Of a DNA stretch of 64,000 nucleotides, positions 18,057-27,725 are shown piece by piece. Origin of the DNA: Nitrospirillum sp034653275 (GTDB lineage Bacteria > Pseudomonadota > Alphaproteobacteria > Azospirillales > Azospirillaceae); NCBI RefSeq assembly GCF_034653275.1, contig NZ_JAYEES010000003.1, positions 62,001 to 126,000 on the forward strand, in the 5' to 3' direction. The notes beneath the pieces were generated by a model. The model had not been told where the DNA came from and did no database searches. It saw only the letters and a list, made by a program, of their open reading frames with translations. Positions within the stretch are counted from its first letter, which is position 1; every line of letters begins with the position of its first letter. Both the position numbers and the translations under genes were made by a program.

Positions 18057-19828
18057 TCAGCCCCTGGCCATGGCGTGGGTCAGGGCGTCGGCCAGCGGGG
18101 CGGCGGGGCCCCCCAGCAGCAGATGCAGACGGCCGGAGCCGACGCGCGCCACGCCGCGCAGTCCCAGGGACAGCAGGCGCCCCTCGTCCACGCCTGCGGC
18201 GTCGGCGACACCCAGCAACAGGCGGGTGGCGCGGGCCTCCACCGCCTGGACGTTGGCCGTGCCGCCCAGGGCCGCCAGCACGGCGGCGGCGTCGGGCAAG
18301 GGTGCCGCGGCCGGCACGGGCGCGGGCTCCTCCGCCGCCACGGCGACGGCAAGCGCGCCGCCGGTCGCCAAATGCCCCACCGGCGTACGGGCCAAGGCCT
18401 TGCGGATCTCGCCCGCCACCTGGTCGGCCACGGGCCCCAGCACCACCTGCAGGGCGGTGGCGTTGGGGCGGACCACGCCGCGCGAGCCCAGGGCCGTCAG
18501 TGCACTCTCATCCACCGCGCGGTTGTCGGCCAGTACCAGGCGCAGGCGGGTGGTGCAGGCGTCCACGGTGCGGATGTTGCCGGCCCCGCCCAGGGCCACG
18601 ACGAAGCCGCCGCCCCGGCCCCCCTCGGCCGGCGCCGGGGGGAAACGGCCGCCACCGGCGCATCCTCCCGCCCAAGGGTCTTGAGGTTGAAGCGGCGGAT
18701 GACGAAGGCGAAGGCGGCGTAATAGACGGCGAAGTAGGCGGCACCCACCGGCAGCAGCAGCAGAGGCCGCGTCGCCTTGCCGAAATTGACGATGTAGTCG
18801 ACCAGCCCGGCGGAGAAGGTGAAGCCCAGCTTCACCCCCAGCACGTCCATCACCACCATGGCCAGGCCCGTCAGCACGGCGTGCAGGGCATAGAGGGGCG
18901 GGGCCACGAACATGAAGGTGAACTCGATGGGCTCGGTCACGCCGGTCAGGAAAGCGGTCAGCGCCATGGATAGCAGCATGCCGCCGATGGCCGCCCGCCG
19001 TTCCGGCTTGGCCGCGCGGTACATGGCCAGGCAGGCGGCCGGCAGGCCGAACATCATGACGGGGAAATAGCCGGCCATGAAGCCGCCGGCCGTGGGGTCG
19101 CCGGCGAAGAAGCGCTTCAGGTCGCCGGTGGCCCCCTGGTAGTCGCCCAGGATGAACCAGGCGACGTTGTTCAGGATGTGGTGCAGGCCGGTGATGATCA
19201 GCACGCGGTTCAACAGGCCGTACAGGAACAGGCCGACGTCACCGGCGGACAGCACGGCGCGGCTGAGCCCGTCCAGGCCCGCCTCCAGCACGGGCCAGCC
19301 GAACCCGAAGACCAGCGCCAACCCCAAGCCGGCGAAGCCGGTGGCGATGGGCACGAAGCGGCGGCCGCCGAAGAAGGACAGGAACTCCGGCAGCTTCAAT
19401 TCGCTGTAGCGGTTGTACAGGCCGCCGGCCAGCAGGCCGGACAGGATGCCGGCCGGCACGCCGATCTTGGCCACCGCCTTGATCTTGTAGCTGGTGGCGG
19501 CGGCGTCCAGCGCCGTTCCGGTAAGGCCGGCCACCACCTCGGGCGGCACGCGCACCAGGGCCTGCGCCCCCTGCGTCGCCACCAGGAAGCCGACCACGCC
19601 GGCCAGGCCGGCGGCACCGTTGTTCTCCCGCGCCAGGCCCACCGCCACGCCGATGGCGAAGACCAGGCCCAGGTTGGTGAAGATGGCCTCGCCGGCGGCG
19701 GCGATGAAGGGGATGCCCAGCAGGTCGGGCTGCCCCAGGCGCAGCAGCAGGCCGGCCACCGGCAGCACGGCGATGGGCAGCATGAGGGCACGGCCCAGCT
19801 GCTGTATCAGGGCGAAGCGGTCGCGCAT
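18057..19828 (-). CDS. nagE: N-acetylglucosamine-type PTS permease EIIC-EIIB, reading frame interrupted
   Basis: The first part, from the ATG at 19828, is a complete EIIC membrane domain of about 390 residues (GLHHILNNVAWF, GVTEPIEFTFMFVAP). The matching EIIB part is in the -1 frame from about 18640 to 18057. Between them lie two six-base homopolymers (18619-18624 and 18637-18642); one missing base there would join the domains. Without it, EIIC runs on into nonsense and stops at 18497. EIIB carries the phosphorylated Cys in VDACTTRLR, and then a second EIIB copy in which the Cys is replaced (VEARATRL). Its start shares one base with the nagF stop. NagE takes up GlcNAc as GlcNAc-6-P. The break may be a sequence error, a mutation or recoding. 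Confidence 0.85.
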
Positions 19829-22467
19829 CAGGCGGCTCCCTCGGTGATGGCGACGGCGAGGCCGGCGCGGGCCAGCAGGCTGCGCACGGCGGCGGCGGAC
19901 TCCTGCGCCAGGGCCTCGGTGGCGAGCGCCACGCACGCGGCCTTGTCCAACGGGCGCAGGGCGGCCTTGATCTCCGGAATGGTGGGCGGCGTGGCCGACA
20001 GCTCCGTCACGCCCAGGCCCACCAGCAAAGGGGCCGCGGCCGGGTCGGAGGCCAGCGCGCCGCACACGCCCACCCAGCGGCCGTGCTTGGCCGCCCCCTC
20101 CGCCGTCTGGCGGATCAGGCGCAGCACGGCGGGGTGCAGGGCGTCCAGGCGGGCGGCCAGGTCGGGGTTGCCCCGGTCCATGGCCAGCACGTACTGCGTC
20201 AGGTCATTGGTGCCGATGGACAGGAAATCGGCCTCGGTGGCGAGCTGGTCGGCCGTCACCGCCGCCGCCGGCGTTTCCACCATGACGCCCAGCTGCACCG
20301 GCGGGGCGTGGCCCAGGGCCTCGCGCTCATGGTCCAGCATGTCGCGCACGGCCCGCACCTCATCCAGGGTGGCGACCATGGGCACCATGATGCGGCACTG
20401 GCCCACCGGGCGGACGCGCAGGATGGCGCGCAGCTGGGTGCGCAGGATTTCCGGCCGGCGCAGGCCGATGCGCACGCCGCGCAGGCCCAGGATGGGGTTC
20501 TCCTCCCGCGGCAGAGGCAAGTAGGGCAAGGGCTTGTCGCCGCCCACGTCCAGGGTGCGGATGATCAGCGGCCGGCCGGCCAGGGCCGTCGCCACCGCCT
20601 GGTATTGGGCGGCCTGCTCATCCTCGTCGGGCGCCGTCTGGCGGTCCAGGAACAGGAATTCGGTGCGTAGCAGGCCGCAGCCCTCCGCCCCTTTGGCCAC
20701 CCCCTTCACCGCGTCAGCCACCTTGCCGACATTGGTGTAGACCTCGATGCGGGTGCCGTCGGCCATGACGCAGTCGGCCGCCGCCGCCTTCAGGTTGGCC
20801 TCGGCCAGCACCTTGCGCCGCGCCGTCTCGCGCTCCAGCTTGGCCAGATCGTCGGCCGGCGGCTGCACATGCAGCAGGCCGCGGTCGGCATCCAGGATCA
20901 GCCGCGCGTCATCGGGGATGCGCAGCACGGCCGCCCCGCCCGCCACCAGGGCCGGCACGCCCATGGAGGCGGCCAGGATGGCGACATGGCTGGTGGGCCC
21001 GCCACGCGCGGTGCAGAAACCCGCCAGGCGGCTGGCGTCCAGGTTGCTGAGCTGGCTGGGCATCAGCTCCTCCGCCACCAGGATGGCGCCTTGGGGCAGG
21101 ATCACCGGCTGCGGTTCCCGCCCGGCCAGGGCCAGCATGACCTGGCGGCGCAGGTCGATCAGGTCGGCCGCGCGCTCCGCCATGCGCGGGTTGCCCAGGG
21201 CGCGCAAGGCGGCGGCGGACCGGTCGGTGGCGGCGCGCCAGGCGGTTCCGGCGGACCCGCCACCGGCGATGGTGGCCCGCGCCTCGTCCAGCAGGTCGGG
21301 ATCATCCAGGATGGCCAGGTGCGCCTGGAAGATGTCGCGGCGCTGGGTCTGGCGCGTCTCCTCCGCGTGGGCCACGGCGGCGGCCAGGCGGGCGCGCACG
21401 CGGTCCAGCGCGGCGGCCAGGGCCGCCTGCTCGGCATCCGCCCCCAGGCCGCTGGCCGGCACCTCCACCTCCTCTTCCTGCAGGCGGAAGGCGCGACCCA
21501 GCGCCAGGCCCGGGGCGGCGGTGACGGCGCGGATGACGGCCGTCTCACCGGGGGCGAAGGGCGGCTGGGCCTCCAGCGCCGGCGGTTCGTCGTGCGGCGG
21601 CACGGCGGCGCTGGGCAGCGATGGCACGGGCAGCGCCTCGGCAAGCGCCACCGGTTTCTCGCCCAGGCCGGCGGAGATCGCGGCGGCCACGGCGGCCACG
21701 GCGGCGGCGGCGTCCTCGCCTTCCGCCAGCACGGTCAGGGCGTCGCCGTGGCGCAGGCCCAGCGCCATGGCGGCCACCGCACTCTTGGCGTTGGCGCGGC
21801 GGCCCTGCGCCGCCAGGAAGACGGCGGAGCCATAGGGCTTGGCGGCGGCGGCCAGCACGGCCGAAGGACGGGCGTGCAGGCCGTGCACCAGGGGCAGCAC
21901 CACCGACTGTTCCGCGCGCGGCACACGCTCCGTGGACGGAGCGCTGGCGGCGCCATCGCCCTGGACCAGCAGGGTCAACAGCACCTCGCCGGCGCGCACC
22001 GGCGTGCCGGTCTTGGCCTCCACCACCGTGGTGGCCGGGCCACCGGCGATGATCAGGGGGGTCAGCAGGCTTTTGGCCTCACGGGCCAGCAGGTCCATGT
22101 CGAAATCGATCAGCGCGTCGCCGGCGCGCACCACCGCGCCCTCCGCCACGTGGACGGTGAAGCCGCGCCCGCCCAGGGCCACGGTCTCCAGCCCGACGTG
22201 CATGAGGATTTCCACGCCGCAATCGGCGCGCAGGGTCACGGCGTGGCGGGCGCGATGGACGGTCAGCACCACGCCGTCGCAGGGGGCCCGCAGGCTGGCG
22301 CCGGTCGGGTCCAGGGCCAGCCCCTCCCCCATCATGCGCTGGGCGAAGACGGGATCGGGCACCTCGTCCAGCGGGGTCGCCCATCCGTCCAGCGGGGCCA
22401 GCAAGGTGAGCCGCGTCACGTTTGCCGTGCCCGGCGCCGCATCGGCCGGCGCCCCATTTCCCACCAT
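19828..22467 (-). CDS. nagF: Fused PTS phosphotransferase EIIA(Glc)-HPr-EI
   Basis: 879 residues comprising a Crr-like EIIA (active His90 in ILMHVGLET), an HPr domain (His198 in HGLHARP) and enzyme I (phospho-His494 in GGPTSHVAIL, LGLRGVRIGLRRPEI, and the C-terminal Cys in GVCGALASD). It takes phosphate from PEP and passes it through its own domains to NagE. The same EIIA-HPr-EI layout beside an EIICB is known as NagF-NagE in GlcNAc users. The ATG at 22467 is preferred; a further 36 residues upstream have no EIIA similarity. Long Ala-rich linkers join the domains. Confidence 0.92.
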   Translation of the reverse strand: MVGNGAPADAAPGTANVTRLTLLAPLDGWATPLDEVPDPVFAQRMMGEGLALDPTGASLRAPCDGVVLTVHRARHAVTLRADCGVEILMHVGLETVALGGRGFTVHVAEGAVVRAGDALIDFDMDLLAREAKSLLTPLIIAGGPATTVVEAKTGTPVRAGEVLLTLLVQGDGAASAPSTERVPRAEQSVVLPLVHGLHARPSAVLAAAAKPYGSAVFLAAQGRRANAKSAVAAMALGLRHGDALTVLAEGEDAAAAVAAVAAAISAGLGEKPVALAEALPVPSLPSAAVPPHDEPPALEAQPPFAPGETAVIRAVTAAPGLALGRAFRLQEEEVEVPASGLGADAEQAALAAALDRVRARLAAAVAHAEETRQTQRRDIFQAHLAILDDPDLLDEARATIAGGGSAGTAWRAATDRSAAALRALGNPRMAERAADLIDLRRQVMLALAGREPQPVILPQGAILVAEELMPSQLSNLDASRLAGFCTARGGPTSHVAILAASMGVPALVAGGAAVLRIPDDARLILDADRGLLHVQPPADDLAKLERETARRKVLAEANLKAAAADCVMADGTRIEVYTNVGKVADAVKGVAKGAEGCGLLRTEFLFLDRQTAPDEDEQAAQYQAVATALAGRPLIIRTLDVGGDKPLPYLPLPREENPILGLRGVRIGLRRPEILRTQLRAILRVRPVGQCRIMVPMVATLDEVRAVRDMLDHEREALGHAPPVQLGVMVETPAAAVTADQLATEADFLSIGTNDLTQYVLAMDRGNPDLAARLDALHPAVLRLIRQTAEGAAKHGRWVGVCGALASDPAAAPLLVGLGVTELSATPPTIPEIKAALRPLDKAACVALATEALAQESAAAVRSLLARAGLAVAITEGAA

Positions 22468-22744
22468 CGAACCGCCCACGCCTTTTCCTCTTTTCCCGGC
22501 GCCGCCGGCGCCGTTCCAGACATCAACCCACCCAAAAACGATCAGGCCGGCCGTGGCGGCTGTGACGCCCACCACCCCATCCGGCCTGCCCCGAGGGACC
22601 TTGGTGTCGTGCGGGAACGGAGAGCGGGCGAGGCACTGCGCCGTCCATCGCCGTTCCCATCCCCAGCCCGTGGTGCCGACCTAGGCCCCGCATCCCTAAA
22701 ATCCTCCGCCGTAGCGTCTTATTCCGTCGTCAGCCTCCCCGGGG

Positions 22745-22778
22745 AAAAGGGGGCCCGGACCGACGCCCGGGCCCTTTC
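22745..22778 (-). terminator. Hairpin with T-run on the minus strand
   Basis: On the minus strand AAAGGGCCCGG pairs with CCGGGCCCCCTTT (two-base bulge), followed by TTTTCC. It lies about 150 bases downstream of the TonB receptor stop, ahead of the PTS operon. Confidence 0.55.
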
Positions 22779-22872
22779 CAAGTTCGGGGAGATCGAGAGC
22801 ACAATCCAAAGAAAGTACGCCCTCACGGAAACAACCCGCCGTCCGTGACGAACCAGCCGACGGGGCACTGGC

Positions 22873-22913
22873 GGCGGCCGGGGGCCAGGGGAACGTCCCC
22901 TGGGCCGGCCGCC
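22873..22913 (-). terminator. Strong GC hairpin just after the TonB receptor gene
   Basis: GGCGGCCGG and CCGGCCGCC enclose a second stem CCAGGGG/CCCCTGG around an AACGT loop. It sits 16 bases after the receptor stop. There is no T-run, so it may act as a transcript-end stabiliser or as a factor-assisted terminator. Confidence 0.55.
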
Positions 22914-22928
22914 ACACACTCATGAACC

Positions 22929-25607
22929 TCAGTACTTGAAGTGGGCACCGAAGTAGAACTGACGGCCGTTGTCGTAGAGGGCACGCGGCTGATCGGTGTT
23001 GTTGGCGTAGTACTTCATCAGCTCGTCCGTGATGTTCAGGGCCGAGAAGGTCAGGCTGATGTAATCGTTGACGGGCACGTTGATGGAGGCGTCCAGGGTG
23101 CCGAAGTCATCCTGGTTTTCCAGGGTGCTGCGGTCCAGGCCCACCACGAAGTGCGAGCGGAAGGTGTAGGACAGGTGGGCGCTGATCCAGTCGTTCTCGT
23201 AATAACCCGTCAGGTTGTAGGTGTGACGGGAGTTGCCGATCATCGGCGCGCCGCTTTCCTCGGTGCCATAGGCGTAGGTGTAGTTGGCCTGGACGCCGAA
23301 GCCGCCGTAGATCGGCTGCTGGATCGCCAGTTCAAAGCCGCGGTTCTTGGCCGAGGTGTTGAACGGGTGGGTCACCTGATAGGTGTGGTTGGCCTTGTAG
23401 AAGTCGGAATAGAAGGTCTGCGGCGTGACGCCGTAGGTCACGTACGAGTTCATGTCGTTGTAGAACACGGCGAACGACAGCAAGGACTGCGGGCCGTAGT
23501 ACCATTCCAGCGACGCGTCGTAGTTGGTGGACTCGATGGGCTTCAGGTCGGGGTTGCCGCCCGAGCCGGAGGAGGCCACGTCGTTCAGGCTGACCGAACC
23601 GCCCAGGGCGCTGTAGTCGGGCCGCGCCATGGTCTTGGCCACCGCCAGGTGGGCCACCACGTCGTCCGTCACCTCCAGCTTCAGGTTGGCGCTGGGCAGG
23701 ACGTTGACGTAGTCGTGGCTGATGTTGGTCGGCACATAGGGCCCGAAGGCGGAGGTGTTGATGGCCCCCGGCGCCCCGGCGGTGGAGGCGAAGTACACCA
23801 GGCTGGTCAGGTTGGTGTCGACGAAGCGGACGCCGAAGTTGCCCGACCAGCCGGCGCCGCCGACATTGGCCATGACATAGGCGGCACTGTCGGTCTCCGA
23901 CACCTTGAAGGAGCCCGGCCAGTAATAGCGCGACGTGCCGTCGGCGCCATTGATGGGGTCGGCGTTGCCGATGCCGTAGGAATTGAAGAACGCCGCGATC
24001 TGGTCGTTGGACAGGTTCCATATGTTGCTGAGAACGGGACCGCCCAGGTTGGAACCGAAGCCGGCGGGATAGGTGCCGCTGGACGTGGGCGTGGCCACAC
24101 CCCAGCCGCCGTTGGCGCAGCAGCCGCCGTCGACCTTGAACTGGGTGTTGCGCTGGTGGGCGCTGACGCGCACGCCGGCCTTCACCGAGTCCCAGATGCC
24201 GGACTTGACGTCGTACTTGGCGTCCAACTGGCCGTAATATTCCTGGTCCACCGCCGTCAGCACGTCGGTCCAGGCCCAGCCGGTGGCGTAATTGCCGTTC
24301 TGGGTGCCGGTGGGAATGCCGAAATTGACGGTGGCAGGGGCCGACAGGCCGTTCAGGGCGTAGCTGGCCGACGAGGCGGCCACCGCCTCATACGCCGGCT
24401 CGGATGGCGTGTCGCCCAGGCCGTAGGTGTAGCCGACCTTGCCGGTGAAGCTCAGGCGGTCGGTCGCCTGATAGGTCAGGTCGGCATCGATGTAGGACGT
24501 CTCGGCCGAGGCGCCGGGGCGCGAGATCAGGTCGTAGACGATGGCGTTGGTGACCGAGGGCGTGGTGGCCGAGGTCAGGGTGTGGTTCTTAACGGTGTAG
24601 GCGGTGGGCACCGCCTGCTGCGTCGAGAAGATGCTGGAACCCCAGTACATGAAGTTGCGGTTGGAGTTGTCGGCGTCCATGTGGGAGTAGAAGCCGTTGA
24701 CGTCCACCGTCAGCTTGTCGGTCGGCGTGAATTCCACGTCGATGTCGCCGCCCATGCGCTTGCGCTTCTGCTGGAACAGGGCGGAACCGATCAGGGTGGG
24801 GTAATAGACGCCGTTCAGTTCCGGGTGCGCCTTGACGGCGGCGTCGGTGGACTGGAACTGCGAATAGCCCAGGACCTCCTGGCCTTCGCGCTGCACGTCG
24901 CGCTCTTCATAGAAGGCCTGCGCCAGGACGCCGAAGGTGTTGGACTTGTTCTTCCACGACACCAGGCCGTTGAACTGGGGCGCCACCTTCTCGGCCATGT
25001 CACCGTACACGCCCTCGATGTCGGCGGCGGCGGTGAAGTTTTCCTTAAAGTCCAGCGGCTTGCGGGTGATGATGTCGATGGAGCCGGCGACGCCGCCCTC
25101 GACCAGGTCCGCCTGCTGGCTCTTGTACACCAGGGTCTGGGAGACGATTTCCGACGGCAGCAGCGAGAAGCTGACCGAGCGGCCCACGGTGGAGAACTGG
25201 TCCAGCAGGAACCAGTCGCCGGTGGCCACGCCATGGCCGTTGATGGTGGTGTTGGTCAGCGAGGGGCTGGAGCCGCGGATGCTGACGCGGTCGGCCTCGT
25301 CGAAGCCGCCCTCACCCGAGGCGGCGGATTGGATCATGACGCCGGGCACGCGCTGCAGCGCGTCGGCCACGTTCTTGTCGGGCAGCTTGCCGATGTCCTC
25401 GGCGCTGACCACGTCGACCACGGCGGTCTTGTCGCGCTTCACATCAATGCTGTCCTGGATCGACTTGCGGAAGCCCGTTACGACGATTTCGTCCAGGCTG
25501 GAGTCCGCCGCCGGGGCGGGCGCGTCGGCCGCATAGGCCGTGGCCGACATGGCCAGCACCGCCACCACGCTGGCGGAACCGCGCAGCATCTTTCTCCCAA
25601 ATCCCAT
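22929..25607 (-). CDS. TonB-dependent outer-membrane receptor, Caulobacter/Xanthomonas type
   Basis: 892 residues. A signal peptide (MLRGSASVVAVLAMSATAYA) precedes a plug domain with the DEIVVTGFRKSIQDSI TonB-box region and IGKLPDKNVADALQRVPGV, then a long beta-barrel ending in the aromatic FYFGAHFKY typical of outer-membrane insertion. The start at 25607 follows GAGGAGGG. This subgroup is expanded in polysaccharide-using proteobacteria; next to a GH20 enzyme and a GlcNAc PTS it most likely imports chito-oligosaccharides into the periplasm. Ligand specificity is inferred from neighbours only. Confidence 0.9.
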   Translation of the reverse strand: MGFGRKMLRGSASVVAVLAMSATAYAADAPAPAADSSLDEIVVTGFRKSIQDSIDVKRDKTAVVDVVSAEDIGKLPDKNVADALQRVPGVMIQSAASGEGGFDEADRVSIRGSSPSLTNTTINGHGVATGDWFLLDQFSTVGRSVSFSLLPSEIVSQTLVYKSQQADLVEGGVAGSIDIITRKPLDFKENFTAAADIEGVYGDMAEKVAPQFNGLVSWKNKSNTFGVLAQAFYEERDVQREGQEVLGYSQFQSTDAAVKAHPELNGVYYPTLIGSALFQQKRKRMGGDIDVEFTPTDKLTVDVNGFYSHMDADNSNRNFMYWGSSIFSTQQAVPTAYTVKNHTLTSATTPSVTNAIVYDLISRPGASAETSYIDADLTYQATDRLSFTGKVGYTYGLGDTPSEPAYEAVAASSASYALNGLSAPATVNFGIPTGTQNGNYATGWAWTDVLTAVDQEYYGQLDAKYDVKSGIWDSVKAGVRVSAHQRNTQFKVDGGCCANGGWGVATPTSSGTYPAGFGSNLGGPVLSNIWNLSNDQIAAFFNSYGIGNADPINGADGTSRYYWPGSFKVSETDSAAYVMANVGGAGWSGNFGVRFVDTNLTSLVYFASTAGAPGAINTSAFGPYVPTNISHDYVNVLPSANLKLEVTDDVVAHLAVAKTMARPDYSALGGSVSLNDVASSGSGGNPDLKPIESTNYDASLEWYYGPQSLLSFAVFYNDMNSYVTYGVTPQTFYSDFYKANHTYQVTHPFNTSAKNRGFELAIQQPIYGGFGVQANYTYAYGTEESGAPMIGNSRHTYNLTGYYENDWISAHLSYTFRSHFVVGLDRSTLENQDDFGTLDASINVPVNDYISLTFSALNITDELMKYYANNTDQPRALYDNGRQFYFGAHFKY

Positions 25608-25912
25608 CAAACCCTCCTCTGGCCCATCTTTTGTGTTTACCGGCGCGGCCAACCGTCAGACCCAACCGACGGCGCCACGCCTGGAACCAGACACCGCCAA
25701 CCCCCTCTTGCCCGATTGGGGAGCCCACCGGGGCAACCCGGGGTGGCCGTGCGTTCCGGCATATCAGGCATGAGAGGGGGGCGGGGGCGAAAGGCTGGTT
25801 CCGGCAGAATGTCGAAAATGACGGCAAAATCGGGGATTTTGACTGTCGGCGCCGATGAAACCTGTAACATTACAATGTATTACTTATGGGCTCGGTGACG
25901 CGTTTGGCGGCG
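25608..25912. promoter_or_regulatory. Upstream region of the TonB receptor gene
   Basis: 305 bases without a gene. The AT-richer end near 25858-25885 contains GTAACAT and ATGTATTAC as an imperfect dyad around TACA, close to the end of the preceding gene. The receptor promoter and any amino-sugar operator should lie in this stretch; I cannot assign a regulator, and no NagR/NagC-type gene is in the window. Confidence 0.3.
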
Positions 25913-27478
25913 CTATATGCGCTCGGCATGCCGCAGGTGCTGTTTCAGCCGGCCCAGGGCCTCGCGCACCCCCTCACGCTCCACGCCCGCGTCGGGGCAA
26001 TGCCGCAGCACGAATTCGGCCGTGCGCACCACGTCGCGCCAGCGGGGGTTGCGGGGCAGCGTTTCCACCAGCAGGTATTTGTCCAGCGTGCGGGTCTGCA
26101 GCGAGCTGCGGTCCATATAGACACGCCACAGCCCGCTTTCCTCCGCCAGCTCGATCTTCCCCTTGCGCTTGGCGTGATGCCAGAAGTCCAGCGCCAGGGT
26201 CATGACGTCGACGATGCAGCGGCGGAACTCCTCATTGGCGTCCAGGTCGTTGGCGGGCTCCCCCTCCGGGACCGGCGCGGGGGCCGGCGCCGGGGCGGGC
26301 GGCACGTCCATCACCGGTTCGGGCGGGGGCGGCACGGCGGCGACCGGCGGCGGGAGGATGGCGGCCCGCGCGGGCATGGGTGACGGTGCGGGCGCCGGCA
26401 CTCCGGCCGCCAGGGGTTGCTGGGGCGCGGCGCGACGCGATTGGCGCCAGGTCCAGCCCCCGGCGGCGGCGCTGGTGAGCGCCAGGCCCCAGGTCCACCA
26501 ACCCAGCCAGCCCGACAAGGCCCAGCCGCTGGACAGCACCTGGAACTGCCAGGGCGACCCCGGCACGCCATACACACCATAAGGGGAGAGGCCGCGGGCG
26601 GCGGGCGGCTGGTCCGCCGGGTGCCCGCCGGCATCGATGAGCGCGAAGCCGATGCCATGCCGCGCCAGCGTGCCCAGGCGCCGGTCCACCGTGGCCAATG
26701 GCAGGCGGAAGGCCACCACGCCCTCCACCGAGCCATGGCGCACCACCGGCCGGGCCACCAGGATGCCCACGCCCTCGAGTCCGTCGCTGGCGGTGGCGCC
26801 GTCCAGATCCTTGGGCGGGGTCACCACCAGCACCTGCGTGGGGTCGTCCACCTTCTGCAGCCGGGCCATGATCTCGCGGAACACCTCGCCCAGGGGGGTG
26901 TCGCGGGCATGGGCGTCGTTCAGGTCCTGGCCGAAGGCGCCGTCCTTGCGCAGGCTGTAGACCACGCGGCCCAGCCGATCGATGAGGTAGAGGTCGTTGA
27001 AGACGGACGAGCCGATCATGTCCACGAAGCTGGCGTGGAAACGGTCGTGCACCGCCATGTAGGGGGCGAGGGCGGAGGAGGCGCCCTGCTGCTGCGCGTC
27101 GCCGGCCGCGAAGGCCGTGCGCAGCAAGGCGGCGGCCCGTTCGGGGTTGGGCGAAATCTGCGCGAAGGCGGAGGCGAAGCCGTAGTAGCGGCCCACGCTG
27201 TAACCGATGAAGCTGGTGCTGGAGAAGGCGGCGCTCTGATCGCGGGCGGACTCATACAGGATGCCCAGGTCATGGGCCGCCATGTCGCGGGCGGTGGCAA
27301 CGGCCGTGTCGGTGCGATCCATGACGGCGTACAGCGCCGTCATCAGCGACAGGCAGAGCAGCACCCCAAGCGTGACGAGGCCGGCCGGCGCCCTGATAGC
27401 CCACCTCTCAAACCCGACCACCCCGATCACCCCCTGTCTTTTTGATGGGGACAGGAATACATCCAAATCCACCGACAT
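25913..27478 (-). CDS. Membrane sensor-like protein with periplasmic domain and proline-rich linker
   Basis: 521 residues. A transmembrane helix near residues 30-55 (APAGLVTLGVLLCLSLMTAL) is followed by a periplasmic region of about 270 residues with CACHE-like features (FNDLYLIDRLGRVVYSLRKDGAFGQDL, and a second half GVGILVARPV...GVVAFRLPL). A second helix (WLGWWTWGLALTSAAAGG) leads to a long Pro/Ala linker and a C-terminal cytoplasmic domain of about 120 residues that I do not recognise. No kinase, GGDEF or MCP domain is seen. The ATG at 27478 avoids overlap with divergent nagZ. It could report ligand to a partner protein; function unknown. Confidence 0.7.
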   Translation of the reverse strand: MSVDLDVFLSPSKRQGVIGVVGFERWAIRAPAGLVTLGVLLCLSLMTALYAVMDRTDTAVATARDMAAHDLGILYESARDQSAAFSSTSFIGYSVGRYYGFASAFAQISPNPERAAALLRTAFAAGDAQQQGASSALAPYMAVHDRFHASFVDMIGSSVFNDLYLIDRLGRVVYSLRKDGAFGQDLNDAHARDTPLGEVFREIMARLQKVDDPTQVLVVTPPKDLDGATASDGLEGVGILVARPVVRHGSVEGVVAFRLPLATVDRRLGTLARHGIGFALIDAGGHPADQPPAARGLSPYGVYGVPGSPWQFQVLSSGWALSGWLGWWTWGLALTSAAAGGWTWRQSRRAAPQQPLAAGVPAPAPSPMPARAAILPPPVAAVPPPPEPVMDVPPAPAPAPAPVPEGEPANDLDANEEFRRCIVDVMTLALDFWHHAKRKGKIELAEESGLWRVYMDRSSLQTRTLDKYLLVETLPRNPRWRDVVRTAEFVLRHCPDAGVEREGVREALGRLKQHLRHAERI

Positions 27479-27725
27479 CACTGTTTTTAAATCGGCTTTA
27501 CCGGCGCGCGGCTGCGAGCATACCGTCAATTTCGTCAATCCGCAAAGCTGGCCTTGATCGCCGGGGCCCGTCCGCGCTCCCCTGCCGGGGCCCGCGACCG
27601 GCCCGCCGAGGCGCGGATTTCCTTGATATTCCGGCTCCGCCATCCACGCCGGCCCGTGCTCTCGCGGGGCCCCGCGCCGGCCCACGCGCCCGCGCCCCCA
27701 GCCCCCTCCTGAAAGGTGATGTCCC

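Larger units (their letters stand above)
22468..22928. other. Intergenic region between the PTS operon and the TonB receptor gene
   Basis: 461 bases with no gene I would support. The right part holds two hairpins that would end the receptor transcript (described separately). The left part, about 22470-22740, must hold the nagF promoter, but I see no convincing -35/-10 pair or operator. Confidence 0.5.

Noticed and set aside
18610..18650. Programmed -1 frameshift in nagE
   Set aside because: No X-XXY-YYZ slippery heptamer in the correct phase and no clear stimulatory structure; a missing base is simpler.
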